64,000 nt of DNA from UBA6489 sp942490775 (GCA_942490775.1 CALNYL010000005.1:1-64000), one strand, 5' to 3'; positions 46,666 to 57,583 are shown, counted from the stretch's first letter. A program made the numbers and translations. The notes: generated from the letters alone by a model not told the origin.

Positions 46666-48162
46666 ATGGCAGAAAATCCTTGAAATAATCATAATAAAAC
46701 AGATGATTCATGAACAATTTGGAAGGATTTTTCTGATGCCATTTCTAAAGCTAATGAAACTATTTCTGAAGCTATTTTAGAAGCTTATAGAAAATATTCC
46801 AAAGCTAATAAAAAATTTTCAGAAGTTATTTCTAATTCTAAAGCTAATGAAGTTATTTCTGAAGTTACTAAAAAGTGAATAGAGTATTTAAAATCAGAAA
46901 TAAAATTAGAAAAAAAAATTTCTGATTTACCATCTACTGATGCTATTCCAGAATATCTATCTAAATGATATAAAATCTCAATGAGTTTTAAAGAATATAA
47001 AAATAATTTACCACAATTCCCTATATATAATTATCCTTCAATAGAAGAAATTGAATACATTATAGGGAAAGTCCCAAAAGAAAAATCAAATATCTCTATA
47101 ACCTTACTTCCCAAAAAACAAAATAGAGAAATAGGGGACTTAGAAATTAACTATAAATGAAGAAGTTATTTTATAAATAGCTCAAAACGAAAAGACTCAA
47201 TAAAATCAATAGAAAAGAAGACAAAAAAAACAAGAAAAGATTTATATCAATATTACTTAAACGAGCTTAAAAATAAACCTGAAGAAACAATAGTTTCAGT
47301 AGAAAATTTAAAATCTATATCTGAATATAAAAATTTATCATTTTTAGATATAAAGCTTTTATCAAAAGAACTCAATGAACCTATATCAAGTGTTATTTCA
47401 TATGTCTTGGATAATTGATCAAATATAATGATGGCAGCATTTGAATACCAAAAAAACTTCAATAATTGAGCTTTAGGAAAATTCCCATCATATGAAGAAA
47501 TCCAAGATACTCTAAAAAAAGATGGTTTTTATTTTCATCATTATGAAACCTTTATAGTTTTAGAAAAAGATAATATAAAAATAAATAGTAAATGAGAAAA
47601 TTATATTATTAGATATAAGGAAAACAATTCTCCCCCCTTAACACTAGCAGCAATACCTATTTCTAAAAAAGAAACTACAATCCCCACTATTAAGGAAATA
47701 GATGAACTATTAATTAAAAAAGAATCTATTCCTTTTTTACTTCCAAGAACTAAACTAGAATACACTATTGTACCTAGAAGTAACTCTGAAATTTACATTT
47801 TATATAATGACAAAGTCTATTCATATCAGACGACTTTTCCAGAAAAATGATTACAACTAAAGACTCCTCCAAATTATGTAGAAAAAGATATAAATGAATT
47901 TGAAAAAGAAAAAAAATACATAAGAATTTTAGAAGCTAAGAAAAATCTAGAAAATTGATTAAAAAAATGATTCAAGTCTCTTGAAAAAATGAGATGACAA
48001 ATAATCAGAAATCCTATGGATTTAGTAAGACTTGAAGAAGCTATAATAATAGCAGAATCAGCTAAAAAGAAATATTTTTTAGAAATTAAAATACAACAAA
48101 AAGAGAAAGAAGAAGAGCAAGAAAACGATGATGTAAAGATTCTAAAAAAATTAAAAACATAA
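46666..48162 (+). CDS. Unknown charged protein, N-terminal half of a frameshifted gene
   Basis: 498 residues, no signal peptide or membrane segment. The start MAENPGNNHNKTDDSGTIWK is followed by a coiled-coil stretch with a repeated SKANE/SEVIS phrase. A mixed alpha/beta region and a charged C-terminus (KIQQKEKEEEQENDDVKILK) follow. The downstream frame (48155-49801) continues with no start codon, and a linker phrase (VKILK..K..LP..D, then helical KAKERL) that begins here occurs twice more in the downstream part. I read them as one gene of about 1,045 codons. No family recognised. Confidence 0.75.
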
Positions 48163-49801
48163 ACCAGACAAAGAAAAGCTTACACAAGAAGGAAACTCTA
48201 CAATACACTATACAAAAAAAGCAGAAACTAAACTTCCATCTAATTTTGATAGCTTAAATATTATATTAAGAAAAGCAAAAGAAAGATTAAAATTTATAGA
48301 AGATACTCAGAAATTGAGTGACAATTTAAGGGATGATTGAAGTTTCAACAAAAAGTTTTATGAAATAAGTACTGATTTATATTGAGATAGAGACATAAAC
48401 TTTTTAATAAAAAATATGTTCAACTGAATAAAAAGACCTGAAGATATTACAAAATATCTTGTATTTATAAGTGAATATTTACCAAAATTTGAATTCATCT
48501 GAAGCAACTCAATAGAATCTTGTATGTTATCATGATACCATGCTTCCAAAGTTAAATATTTATTAAACATAAAAAATACACTAAAAAAGAAACAAAAACA
48601 ATTCACAAGAATAGACAGAATTATAGAAGAAAAGTTTGCCAAAGAGCTTTTATATAAAACAAGAGATTGAAAATCAATTGATTTTAAGAAAAAAGTCAAT
48701 CTAAAAGAAAAAATAAATCCACAAAATGTATATTTAAGAATGAGCTACTTAAAACTAATGAATAAATACAGTTCACTCATTGATAGCGGTTTTAACCTAA
48801 CAAACATATACAAAGAATTCAATAAAATAGCAAAAACCGTCTGAGAAAAAGACTCTAAAAAAGCATTTGAAATATTCAAAGAAAAAGAATATCAAAAACT
48901 AAGAAGATTCATTGAAAAAACAGGCTCAAAACTAGAAACAATAGAAAACTATGAAGATTTAATCCTAACAGTAAATGCTTTAGAAGAAGTTATATCATTT
49001 TTAGAAAAACAAAAAGTAAAAGAAAAACAAAACAAAGCAAAACAATTATTAGAAGAAAAATATACAGAAAATTTAAACTTAGCAGATTATAGAGATATTG
49101 AATATATAAAAAACTATCTACAACAAGCCATAGAACTTTTAAGAAAAGATAAAAAAGGAGAAATAGTAAAAGATTTATATAATCCACTAGTAAGTAAAGT
49201 TAATAAAATAAAACTATCAATAGAAGAATTCATTAAAAAACAAGAACAAGAATCACCTAAAGAAAATCCAACAAATAACAAAAGTGAAGAAGAGGGTATT
49301 GTAATATTAAAAGCAAAATCTAAAACTCTTCCTCTTGATAGAGCAAAAGAACAGTTAGCAAATATCCTCAAGATATTCTATAAAGAAGAAAATACTGATG
49401 TAGATTTATCAGAATCTAATAATAGTAAAAACTCAAGTGAAAACGAAGAAGGTAAACCTTCAACCCAAGAAAGAGATATCACAGTTTTAAAACCCAGATT
49501 TAGAAAAACTTCCCCTTTGGATAAAATAAAAGCAAGAATACTAAAAGCTAAAGAAGAAATCAATAAAATAAAGAAAGAAATAAGTTGATTTTGAGAAATC
49601 ATAACAGCACTAGAAAATTCTTTAAAAGAAAAAAACTCTAATCTAATAAATGAAAAATTAAAAGAAGTAAAAACCATTTTAGAAAATACAAATCCCTCAA
49701 TTCCTGAACTTTATTACGATAGATTTAAAATTGAACTGGAAAACTTCTTTAAAAAATTTATTAAATCTGATATAAAAGAAATCAAAATTAGCCAAAATTA
49801 G
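48155..49801 (+). CDS. Unknown charged protein, C-terminal half of the frameshifted gene
   Basis: Open from 48155 to a TAG at 49799-49801, about 549 codons. There is no ATG, GTG or TTG in its first 50 codons, and it overlaps the end of the upstream frame by 8 bp in an A-rich run. It contains the repeats EEEGIVILKAKSKTLPLDRA and ERDITVLKPRFRKTSPLDKI, each followed by a lysine/glutamate helix, matching the linker at the end of the upstream frame. It therefore looks like the rest of the same protein after a one-base shift. Function unknown; the long charged helices suggest a cytoskeletal or scaffold role, which is only a guess. Confidence 0.7.
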
Positions 49802-50000
49802 CTATAAGAAGAAATTAGTAATAATGTTACTTAGAAGACAGCACCTTCAATAATAGAGCAAATTCCAAAAATATAAAACTATATAAAGCTAATAATATGT
49901 AAAAAACACCATTTAACTAAGTAAAATAAAGATAAAAAAATCATTTTATTCTGTTATTTTATAGTCCAAGGGTTTTGTTCCAAAACAATCAACCTAAGCC

Positions 50001-50051
50001 ATTGTAGCCCTCTTCCTTTTGTTTAAAGGAAGAGATTTAGAGATGGATTAT
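50001..50051 (+). repeat. Palindromic element family A variant (intergenic)
   Basis: ATTGTAGCCCTCTTCCTTTT, then GTTTAAAGGAAGAGATTTAG and AGATGGATTA. Confidence 0.75.
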
Positions 50052-50119
50052 TTTTTAAATAACAAGATAATTTTGCAACAAGTCTATTTTTATGCGATAA
50101 AAAATAAATTAAAATAAAC

Positions 50120-50156
50120 TATAATCCTTGATTTTTTTACATAATCAAGGATTATA
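50120..50156. terminator. Hairpin, likely terminator
   Basis: TATAATCCTTGAT / ATCAAGGATTATA, 13-bp perfect stem with an 11-base loop. It lies 320 bp after the long coiled-coil gene; it may end that transcript or mark an element edge. Confidence 0.55.
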
Positions 50157-50171
50157 AACATAATTACAAAA

Positions 50172-50202
50172 CTACAGATTAATAATTTAGGTTAAAAAAA
50201 CT
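50172..50202 (+). repeat. Direct repeat left of zinc-ribbon-like gene
   Basis: CTACAGATTAATAATTTAGG then TTAAAAAAACT; its partner is at 50841. Confidence 0.75.
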
Positions 50203-50239
50203 AAAAAAACTAACTTTATTTATAATTTTACACAAAAAA

Positions 50240-50827
50240 ATGTGAAGATATAACTATTGAGATTGAAAAGACAGTGTAGAAGATTATTCAAAAACAATAG
50301 ACATAAAAACTCTAAAAGAACGGTGATACCTAGATAAATGGATGGACTGTAAAAAATGATTACTACACTGGGAAGCAGACTGAAAAAATAACTGAAACAT
50401 TTCAGTAGAAGTAAACAAAAGCAAAAACAAATGATTTTTTAGAGTATCCTTCACACAAACAAACAAATCATGAGAAAGAAAAAAACTAGACTATAAAATA
50501 CAACTAGTAACAACAACCTGTAACTATGGATGAGTTAGACGGTGGTTCCTATGCCCATGTACCTGAAATAGATGCTCTATACTATATCTCCAAAGTAATT
50601 GAATATTTGCAAGTAGAAAAACACTTGACCTATGTTATGACATACAAAAACAAAGCAAAAAATCAAGAACAAATAATAATATAATTTTATCCGAAGAAGA
50701 AATCAAAGAATTAAGAAAAGAAATAAAATATCCATTCAGAAATTGAAAACCAACTAGAAAATATAGAAGACTCTTAAGAATAATTAGTAAAATGCCCAAT
50801 AAAGACGAATTAATGGGAAAAATATAA
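50240..50827 (+). CDS. Zinc-ribbon-like protein of unknown function
   Basis: 195 residues. The core LVTTTCNYGGVRRWFLCPC followed by GNRCSILYL matches a widespread hypothetical family of the form C-x-GG-x-RxWF-x-CP-x-C-x-RR-C-x-x-LYL. In relatives a second Cys pair (FACRxC) follows; here the equivalent is FASRKTLDLC, so one ligand is Ser and the zinc site looks altered. There is an N-terminal MGRYNYGDGKDSVEDYSKTI and a basic C-terminus. It is flanked by two copies of a 30-bp direct repeat, which suggests it moves or duplicates as a unit. Confidence 0.75.
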
Positions 50828-50840
50828 AAAATACACACAT

Positions 50841-50870
50841 CTACAGATTAATGATTTAGGTTAAAAAACT
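50841..50870 (+). repeat. Direct repeat right of zinc-ribbon-like gene
   Basis: CTACAGATTAATGATTTAGG then TTAAAAAACT, 669 bp from the left copy. Confidence 0.75.
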
Positions 50871-51020
50871 TACAAAAAAAACTACTATCTCTTCTTAACT
50901 TTACTAAAATAATAAAATTCTTTCCCTACAAATAAAATATCAAAAAAATCATAAAACTTGCCAATTCTCAAAAAGAAATATAATACCTACTACATTTTAT
51001 ATATTTAACATATTACCCCT

Positions 51021-51785
51021 ATGAAAAACGGAAAAAAAGGATTCGCAGTAGCAGAAATATTAGTATTTATGTTTACTACAATAATGTTTGGTGCTACTAT
51101 ATCTTTACAATGACACAGTGCAGATGCCAGAAATGCCAAAAGAACCAGTGACTTAAGTAGTTTACATTCAGCGATTATTACACAAAATGCTCAATGAACC
51201 CCACTTATGGTATTTGTAACCCCTAACACTAACAGTAAATTAGAAAAAATAGCATTAGCATGAGAAGAAGCTAAAAATATAAGTGACTCAGAATATGCAG
51301 CAGGTACCCCAAACTATACAGCATTATGAGTAAGAAAAGATGATTTTATGGATCCAAATGGATCTGAATATGTAATAGCCGTTACTACTAAAATATCATG
51401 AGAACTTGAAATAGCAGCTACTATGGAAGACTGAGCTGGAGATTATTACCCTAAAGTAGTTTGAACATATTCTCCAAGACAAGAAACTGATTATAATAAC
51501 GATAATACATTATCTGTAGACTCAACTAATAATCTAATAATCATAACAGACTCTACACAAAACTATTTCAAAAGATGAGATAAAATAACTAACTGAACAA
51601 ACACAACTAATATAACAAGAGTTTCAGCTGATGCCTTAACACTAACAGTAGAAAGTATAGATTGATTCACTGAAAGCAGTATAATAAATATTGCAAATTC
51701 AGAAAGCGAATGACTAATAGATGCAGACTCAGATTTTGTATCTTGAAATATCGTAGTAGATGACGGAATGTACTTACCTTACTAA
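51021..51785 (+). CDS. Prepilin-like protein
   Basis: 254 residues. MKNGKKGFAVAEILVFMFTT is a type III signal: Gly-Phe junction, Glu at +5. The globular part has DDFMDPNGSEYVIAVTTK and KVVGTYSPRQET; the same phrases recur in the decayed gene at 56.5-57.6 kb. Asp/Asn-rich C-terminus with no Cys. It is followed by a strong terminator, so it is probably monocistronic and well expressed. Confidence 0.85.
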
Positions 51786-51801
51786 GGACATAAATAAATC
51801 T

Positions 51802-51841
51802 AAAAAAGGTCATCCTAAAATTTATTTAGGATGACCTTTTT
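51802..51841 (+). terminator. Terminator after prepilin gene
   Basis: AAAAAAGGTCATCCTAAA / TTTAGGATGACCTTTTT. Confidence 0.9.
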
Positions 51842-51858
51842 ATAATTACACTCAGTAG

Positions 51859-51914
51859 AGATACATTGAAATGTATCTTTAAAAAAGTAAAGACACATCG
51901 CAATGTGTCTTTAC
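51859..51914. repeat. Two adjacent palindromes (family E)
   Basis: AGATACATTG-AAATGTATCT at 51859-51878 and GTAAAGACACATCG / CAATGTGTCTTTAC at 51887-51914. The second is a near-perfect 28-bp palindrome of a type often scattered in bacterial genomes. Confidence 0.75.
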
Positions 51915-51930
51915 TCTATATCCATTAGGA

Positions 51931-53034
51931 TTATCTCTTTATACCAACAACTCACATCAACTCCTCTTCAAACTTATCCAAACCAAAATCCCTAGCCCTC
52001 TTCTCACAATCTCCCCTCATCTCCAAACACCTCTCAGGAGTCAAGTAATCCACAGCCTTTATTACATCCTCAACCCTTCCTCACTCAGGTATCAAGTACC
52101 CAGTCTTTTTATGAATAACACTTTCTTTTATTCCTCACTCATCAACACCTAAAACAGGCTTTCAAGCGGACATAGACTCCACAGGAACCATTCAAAAATC
52201 CTCATCAACAGGTATACAAATCCCAGCAATAGATTTTCATATATAATCAGTAAATCAAACATTTCAAGGACAAGTCACAAACTTTATATTATCGTATCAT
52301 TTTCAGATTTCAAAAATCTCCTCTTTCTGAGGGTCATTTTCTCAGTAGATAACTACTAGCTTTTTATCAGGCATCTCAGTAAAAGCTCTTACTATATTAT
52401 CTATCCTCTTAGCTGTAGATAATCTTGAAACACTTACATAATAATCTCACTGTTCTATATATTTAAAACTATCTATATCCACAGGTGGATATAATACTCT
52501 ATCAGCCTTAACTCATATAAATTTCTTTAACCTAGCCTTTGTATTTTCAGAATTAGTCACTATCAAATCCATTTTTTTAATATCACTCTCATACATCTTT
52601 TTAAAAACATACGAAATCAAATTAAAAGCAGGTCTTATAATAAAAGGAATTTTCTTTAGATAATCTTCTCTAAGGTCATAAAGATATCTAGGAGGAGTGT
52701 GACAATAATATATTTTTTTAGTATTCTTTCAAGCTTGTCTAACGGCACTTATACAATCTCAGCTAAAAATTACAGTATCATATTCTTTTAGGAATTTTGT
52801 TTTAAAAAGAAATGCAAATTTTAGCTTTATATGCCTAAAGCCCTTTGCAAATATTTCGCTTGATACAGGTATCAATTTTCCCTCAAATCATTCTTTTCTC
52901 AAATCAAAGCTTCATTTACTAAAAAATCCAGAAGCTACATCCGATTTAAGAATCTTTCACATCATTAGTATTAGTCTTTCTCATCATCACTTATACAAGA
53001 AAGTATCATGTAGGATTATTGTTTTTTTAGGCAT
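51931..53034 (-). CDS. GT4-family glycosyltransferase
   Basis: 367 residues. N-terminal acceptor half with HDTFLYKGGGERLI; C-terminal donor half with YYVSVSRLSTAKRIDNIVRA, VVIYGENDPQKEE, and the GT4 E-x7-E region DFGMVPVESMSAGKPVLGVD. HTPPRYLYDLR in the middle resembles mannosyltransferases of the WbaZ type. It likely builds surface polysaccharide, possibly with the flippase at 14.6 kb. No sugar-nucleotide genes lie nearby. Confidence 0.9.
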
Positions 53035-53068
53035 GTTTTATACTTTTAAAAAATAAAATGAAAGATTT

Positions 53069-53410
53069 TTAACCACGATACTTTTTTCCATATTCTAAAA
53101 ATTTAGGGAAAAAATATTTAATAAATAAGTCTATAATAAATCACAAAAATGCAAAAAACAATAAATGAATCATTGTAGAATATATTATTGTAAAAAAGGT
53201 TATATTATATCAAAAGGGAAAATGTATCAGATAAAGACCTATTAAAGAAATATCAGAACCTTGTGAACATTCAGCCATGGTATAATTTCCTAGAGAACAA
53301 CTATTGCGAATTTCATAAAAATATTCAAATGCAAAAACTAAATGGATACCTAAAGATATTCATAAATAAATTGCAGGGAAAAGTAAATATAAATTTTTAT
53401 TTTTCTTCAT
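53069..53410 (-). CDS. Small membrane protein
   Basis: 113 residues with three hydrophobic helices (LYLLFPAIYLGISLGIHLVF, LYLIHFPFGYNITFF, HLLFFAFLGFIIDLF). Cys in NSCSLG and MAECSQG could pair outside the membrane. No family recognised. Its ATG lies inside the last codons of the Nudix gene (14-bp overlap), so the two were translated together. Confidence 0.75.
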
Positions 53411-53825
53411 AATCTAAAGTTTTTATAACTAAATCTGACTCCAGTAGAGCATATAAACTTTCATCTTTCACAGGATAGTTTCTGATTTCATTCAAATTCA
53501 CCCATTTATATGAAATATGCTCTTCACTAAGAACTATATCACTATTCAACATCTCACAAATATAGTTTTGAACCTTTACAGTTTTTTCATCAAAAGATCT
53601 ATAAAAACTCCATTCTCATGCTTTTTCTAGAATCCTAGATTTTACTCCTAACTACTCTTCAATTTCTCTTACAAGAGCAACTTCTTTTTCTTCTCAATCC
53701 TCAATCAAACCTCAAGGTAAATCCCAGTTATCAGTGTCACTGTTTTTAGGATTTCTTTGAAGAAGCAAGATTTGTTTTTTATCATTTAGGATTATTGCTT
53801 TGACAGCAAAAGATCAGACAGGCAT
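53397..53825 (-). pseudogene. Nudix hydrolase with in-frame TAG
   Basis: The frame MPVGSFAVKAIILNDKKQIL leads into a Nudix box GGLIEDGEEKEVALVREIEE-stop-LGV (GX5EX7REUXEEXGU). The TAG at 53652-53654 replaces the residue before the conserved Gly, most simply GAG to TAG. The frame continues open afterwards (SRILEKAGEWSFYRSF and WVNLNEIRNYPVKDESLYAL) to a normal end, 142 codons in all. TAG ends other genes in this window, so it is a genuine stop. This is a recent nonsense mutation, a sequence error, or a suppressed stop. Intact Nudix enzymes hydrolyse nucleoside diphosphates linked to another group. Confidence 0.8.
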
Positions 53826-53936
53826 AACAATAAATTTGGATTTTAAAAATTTAAAGCATTTTAAACATTTTTTCTTTTTTTCAAAAAATATTTATAAAAA
53901 AGCAAGAAGCTTAATTTAGAATAGTATTTTAAGTAA

Positions 53937-53975
53937 TTTTATTAAGATTATTTGCCCTTTGATATCTTAATAAAA
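53937..53975 (-). terminator. Terminator after CCA-adding enzyme gene
   Basis: TTTTATTAAGAT / ATCTTAATAAAA, 12-bp stem directly following the TAG on the minus strand. Confidence 0.6.
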
Positions 53976-55307
53976 CTAATCCACCACCAAAATCTGCTCA
54001 TTAATCATCTTTAATCTTTCTCAAATCTCTCTTCATTCAAGTTCTGGATACTTTTCCATAATATCATAACCAGTAAAAAACTTTTTAGTTTTTAAAATCT
54101 CCTTAAACTCATTATAAATCTGAACAATTTCATTAAAACTCTCAATATTCTGCGGTATTTTTCAATAGCAATCAGCTTTTGATACAACAAGCAAGTCATC
54201 AAAATACTTATGCATCATAAGTTTTCTAGCTTTTAGTTTCCTCATCTTTGGAATACTAAAGGCTCTTAGATGATGTGTTATTATAAAATAAATTTCATTT
54301 TCAAATGATTTTGGAAATTTTAGTCTTGGTGATATTTCTTCTTTAAATATTTCAGCTCACACATTATCATGATTATAGTAGTGAGTTTCTCAGTCCTCTC
54401 ATACAGAATAAGTTGGTCATTTTCATATATCATGTAGTAGAATAGTCCGAAGTAGAAGTAAAGACCACCCCCTAGCCCCCTCCTTATTAAGGAGGGGGGA
54501 TTTCGATGTATTATTATTTTCCTCTTTTAAAAACTTATTCATCTCTTCTAAACACATCTTCGTATGAATCCAGACATCTCACTCTAGATGATATTTATTT
54601 CATCCACACTTATCCAAACAATCTAACTCTGGAAGAAATATTTTCAGAAATCATATCTTTTTAAGGTCTTCTAAAGCCTGTACATTATTTAGGTTTAAAA
54701 GAATTTTATCCAATTCTTGTTTAATTCTCTCTATAGGTAAATTTCTTAGCAGGGGAGTATGCTTTTCTAAAATACCCCAGTATTTTTCATCAGCCACTCT
54801 AAAACTATATTTATTTTTAAACCTAATAAACCTAAGAATCCTCAAAGCATCTTCTTGTATTCTATCTTCTATATGTCCTACAAATCTTACAGTTTTATTT
54901 TTTATATCTTTTATTCAATTTTCTGGATCTATATATTTTTCAGTTTTAGGATTATAATATATAGAATTAAAAGTAAAATCCCTTCTTTTTGCTTCCTCTT
55001 CTACTGAGTCTGTAAACTCTACTTCCGCTGGTTTTCTATAATTTATACTTCAAATATCTTTTCTAAATGTTGTTAGTTCGAATGATTGTCATCACTCTAA
55101 AACTATACAAGTTCAGTATTTTTTACCCACCTCTCACACTATTTTTAAAACTTGTTTCATTTCACTTGGTTTTGCATCCGTTACTAGGTCTATATCTCAG
55201 TCAGTATTGTTATTTCATAGAATTTGTTCACGACAAAAACCTCATACGATGTACAAGGTTTTGTTTATTTTTTCGAGTTTATTTTGGATTGTTAGTATAT
55301 TTTTCAT
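53976..55307 (-). CDS. cca: CCA-adding enzyme / poly(A) polymerase family with HD domain
   Basis: 443 residues. Nucleotidyltransferase core: YIVGGFCREQIL, NTDGDIDLVTDA (two catalytic Asp), RRDFTFNSIYY and EDALRILRFIRFKNKYSF. An HD domain follows (LLHDIGKGPTYS, THHLRAF), as in bacterial class II CCA enzymes. It adds or repairs the tRNA 3' CCA. A family B palindrome adds SPLLNKEGARGW between the two halves (54463-54505). The nearby tRNA ligase-like repair gene kptA makes a tRNA-centred neighbourhood. Confidence 0.93.
54463..54505. repeat. Palindromic element family B, inside cca
   Basis: CACCCCCTAGCCCCCTCC-TTATTAA-GGAGGGGGG. The minus strand encodes KSPLLNKEGARGW, in frame. Confidence 0.85.
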
Positions 55308-55379
55308 ATTTTTTAGTGGTTATTTTTAGGTTTTTTCTTATAATATTCTAAACATTTTTATTTTTAAGTAAATTTTTTT

Positions 55380-55931
55380 ATGCACTACGATTTAGATTCT
55401 TTAAAAGATGGTATCAAACAATGAAAGAATTTTGAATATTTATTTTTCTGGTGACATCAACCTAGAAAAGACTGAAAAATATGACCTTCTTGTTTTAGTC
55501 AATGGTTTGAATCTTCTTTTGTTGTTGATTGAGTAAAATATAATACATCTGAACATTGGATGATGGTAGAAAAGGCAAAGCTTTTTAATGATAATATTAT
55601 TTCAAAAGAAATTTTAAATTCAAAGACTCCCATAGAAGTAAAAAAACTTGGTAGAAAAATAAAAAATTTTGATGAAAAAAAATGGTTAGAAGCTAGGTTT
55701 AATATAGTTGTTCAATGAAATATTTATAAATTCAAACAAAATGAGAAATTAAAAGAATTTCTACTATCTACAGGTAATAAAATAATTGTTGAAGCTAGTC
55801 CTGTTGATAAAATCTGGGGAATATGAATGAGTTTTGATAACCCAAACTCAAATAATCCAGAATTATGGAAAGGACAAAATTTGCTAGGATTTGCTTTATG
55901 TAAAGTTAGAGATAAATTATTAGAAAACTAA
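55380..55931 (+). CDS. NADAR/YbiA-like protein
   Basis: 183 residues, typical for the family. FFWGHQP, SCFSQWFESSFVVDGVKYNT, SEHWMMVEKAKLF and the C-terminal SPVDKIWGIGMS match the YbiA/NADAR fold. Family members cleave N-glycosidic bonds in riboflavin intermediates or remove ADP-ribose from guanine. It is followed 26 bp later by the NAD-dependent RNA 2'-phosphotransferase. Codons are richer in T and G at the third position than in most neighbours, hinting at acquisition. Confidence 0.9.
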
Positions 55932-55957
55932 CATTTTATTTTTTAAAAACATAAACT

Positions 55958-56497
55958 ATGAACCAAACAAAAATAAGCAAACTACTAAGCTATGTACTCA
56001 GACATAAACCTGAATCAATCAACATAACTCTAGATAAAAACTGATGGGCGAATATAGAAAAAATAATACAAAAATTCAAAGAATTTGAAAGTATAGATAT
56101 AAGCTACCAGCAAATAAAAAAAATAGTAGAAGAAAATGATAAACAAAGATTTTCAATTAGTGAAGATCAGAAAATGATTAGAGCAAATCAATGACATAGT
56201 ATAAATGTAGATTTAAACTTGAAACCCATAACCCCTCCTGAGTTTCTCTATCATGGAACAGCCACCAGATTCTTAGAAAGTATAAAAGAAAAGTGACTAG
56301 TACCAATGAATCGTCAATTTGTGCATCTATCGTCAGATTTAGAAACAGCAAAAAATGTATGAACAAGACATTGAAAACCAGTAGTTCTGAAAATACTAAG
56401 TAAAAAACTACATGAAAACGGGCATAATTTCTATATTTCAGAAAATTGAGTTTGGCTTTGCTCGGATATTTCTCCTGAATTTATTGAATTTTTTTAG
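55958..56497 (+). CDS. kptA: RNA 2'-phosphotransferase Tpt1/KptA
   Basis: 179 residues, the KptA length. Landmarks: LLSYVLRHKPESI, LDKNGWANIEKI, MIRANQGHSINVDL, LYHGTATRFLESI, VHLSSDLETAKNVGTRHGKP and GVWLCSDISPEFI. The enzyme moves a 2'-phosphate from RNA to NAD+, giving ADP-ribose 1'',2''-cyclic phosphate. Bacteria lack the classical tRNA-splicing need for this, so its job is unclear. The next-door NADAR protein and the disabled Nudix gene are both of a kind that handles ADP-ribose compounds, which suggests one pathway. Confidence 0.95.
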
Positions 56498-56511
56498 TAA
56501 TTTAAGCTTTT

Positions 56512-57583
56512 TTACTCCAAAGCAACTCAGTTTTCCATAACTTTTCAATCAACAAAAATCAGTCATTTTGAATCTTCTACTAAAGTTAGAGTATCTCATT
56601 TTCATTTTCAGGTATATTGATTCAATCGGGTTAGAACTTTTGTAACCTCATTTCAGTCAAATCTCTTTTTTTATAAAGTAAAAAAAAGAATTTGATAATT
56701 TCATTTCAGTCAAGTTTAGTTTCAACCTGACATATTTTCAATATGTATACACTTCATTATCCTCAACTAATATTTGAATTTTCATCTCCTATTGCTGTTT
56801 TATAAATGTTCGCTAAACTGGATCTAGGGAATCTTTCTTCTTAAGTCATAAAGCAGTGTTATTAGGTGTTCTACTAAATAATCTCCCATCTCATAATCTT
56901 CTCTTTTTCTTCAGTATTTTTTCTTCTCTAGGATATTAATTTCCATTTGTTTAAACTATTCTTTTTCCATTTTCATCTTCCAATAGAAAATTATATATTA
57001 TCTAATTCATACTTTTTCAATCTAGTTCTAACTCAAAGATATATTCTACTCAATCTTTCTAAAGAACTAAAATCGTCTTGATTTTCTATCTGTCATATAT
57101 TTTTCACTCTTTTACATCTTCACCATATATATATAATTATTCATAATGTTAGTTCTTTTGGTCAACACTAAACTTCTTGCATTAATTTTATTTATTCAAA
57201 TATTCTTTCTAAGATTCATCCCTTCAAAATCTCCAGGTAACTTCATTTCAACTCACAATATCTCATTTTCTTATAGAATTATTACCAAGTGATTCATTTA
57301 ATTTTATTTTATTTGCTTCCATAAGCTTATAATCTTTTTCTTCTTCTAGAAATATTTTACTTCTTGGGGTATAACCTTCATGTGATTTACCTATTCAGTC
57401 ACCATTTTTATCTTCTAAAAAAGCTAATATTTGGTACCATCATCAACCTCTTGAAGTAAGTCATATAATATATTCACTTCCATTTGGATCTAAAAGTTCT
57501 TCTTTATTTATTCCTGAAATCTTCATCAATTTTAATGTAAGTCATACAAAATAATCTTCAATTCAAAAAACTATTTTTTTCAT
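56512..57583 (-). pseudogene. Decayed pilin-like gene
   Basis: Fragments in several frames. The largest, 57583-57209, encodes 124 residues including EELLDPNGSEYIIGLTSRGG and GYTPRSKIF, matching DPNGSEYVI and TYSPR of the prepilin at 51021. Further pieces carry KKKDSLDPV and AIGDENSNIS, and the last open segment (56670-56512) ends in DTLTLVEDSKGLIFVDGKVM. Frameshifts and TAG/TAA interrupt them, and no prepilin leader is left. I therefore read about 1.07 kb as one or two degraded pilins. Confidence 0.65.

Noticed and set aside
55070..55090. TAGTTCGAATGA as a tRNA T-arm
   Set aside because: No acceptor or anticodon stems around it; it is inside the cca coding sequence.
55067..55351. Plus-strand open frame over the 5' end of cca
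   Set aside because: Antisense to the conserved nucleotidyltransferase domain.
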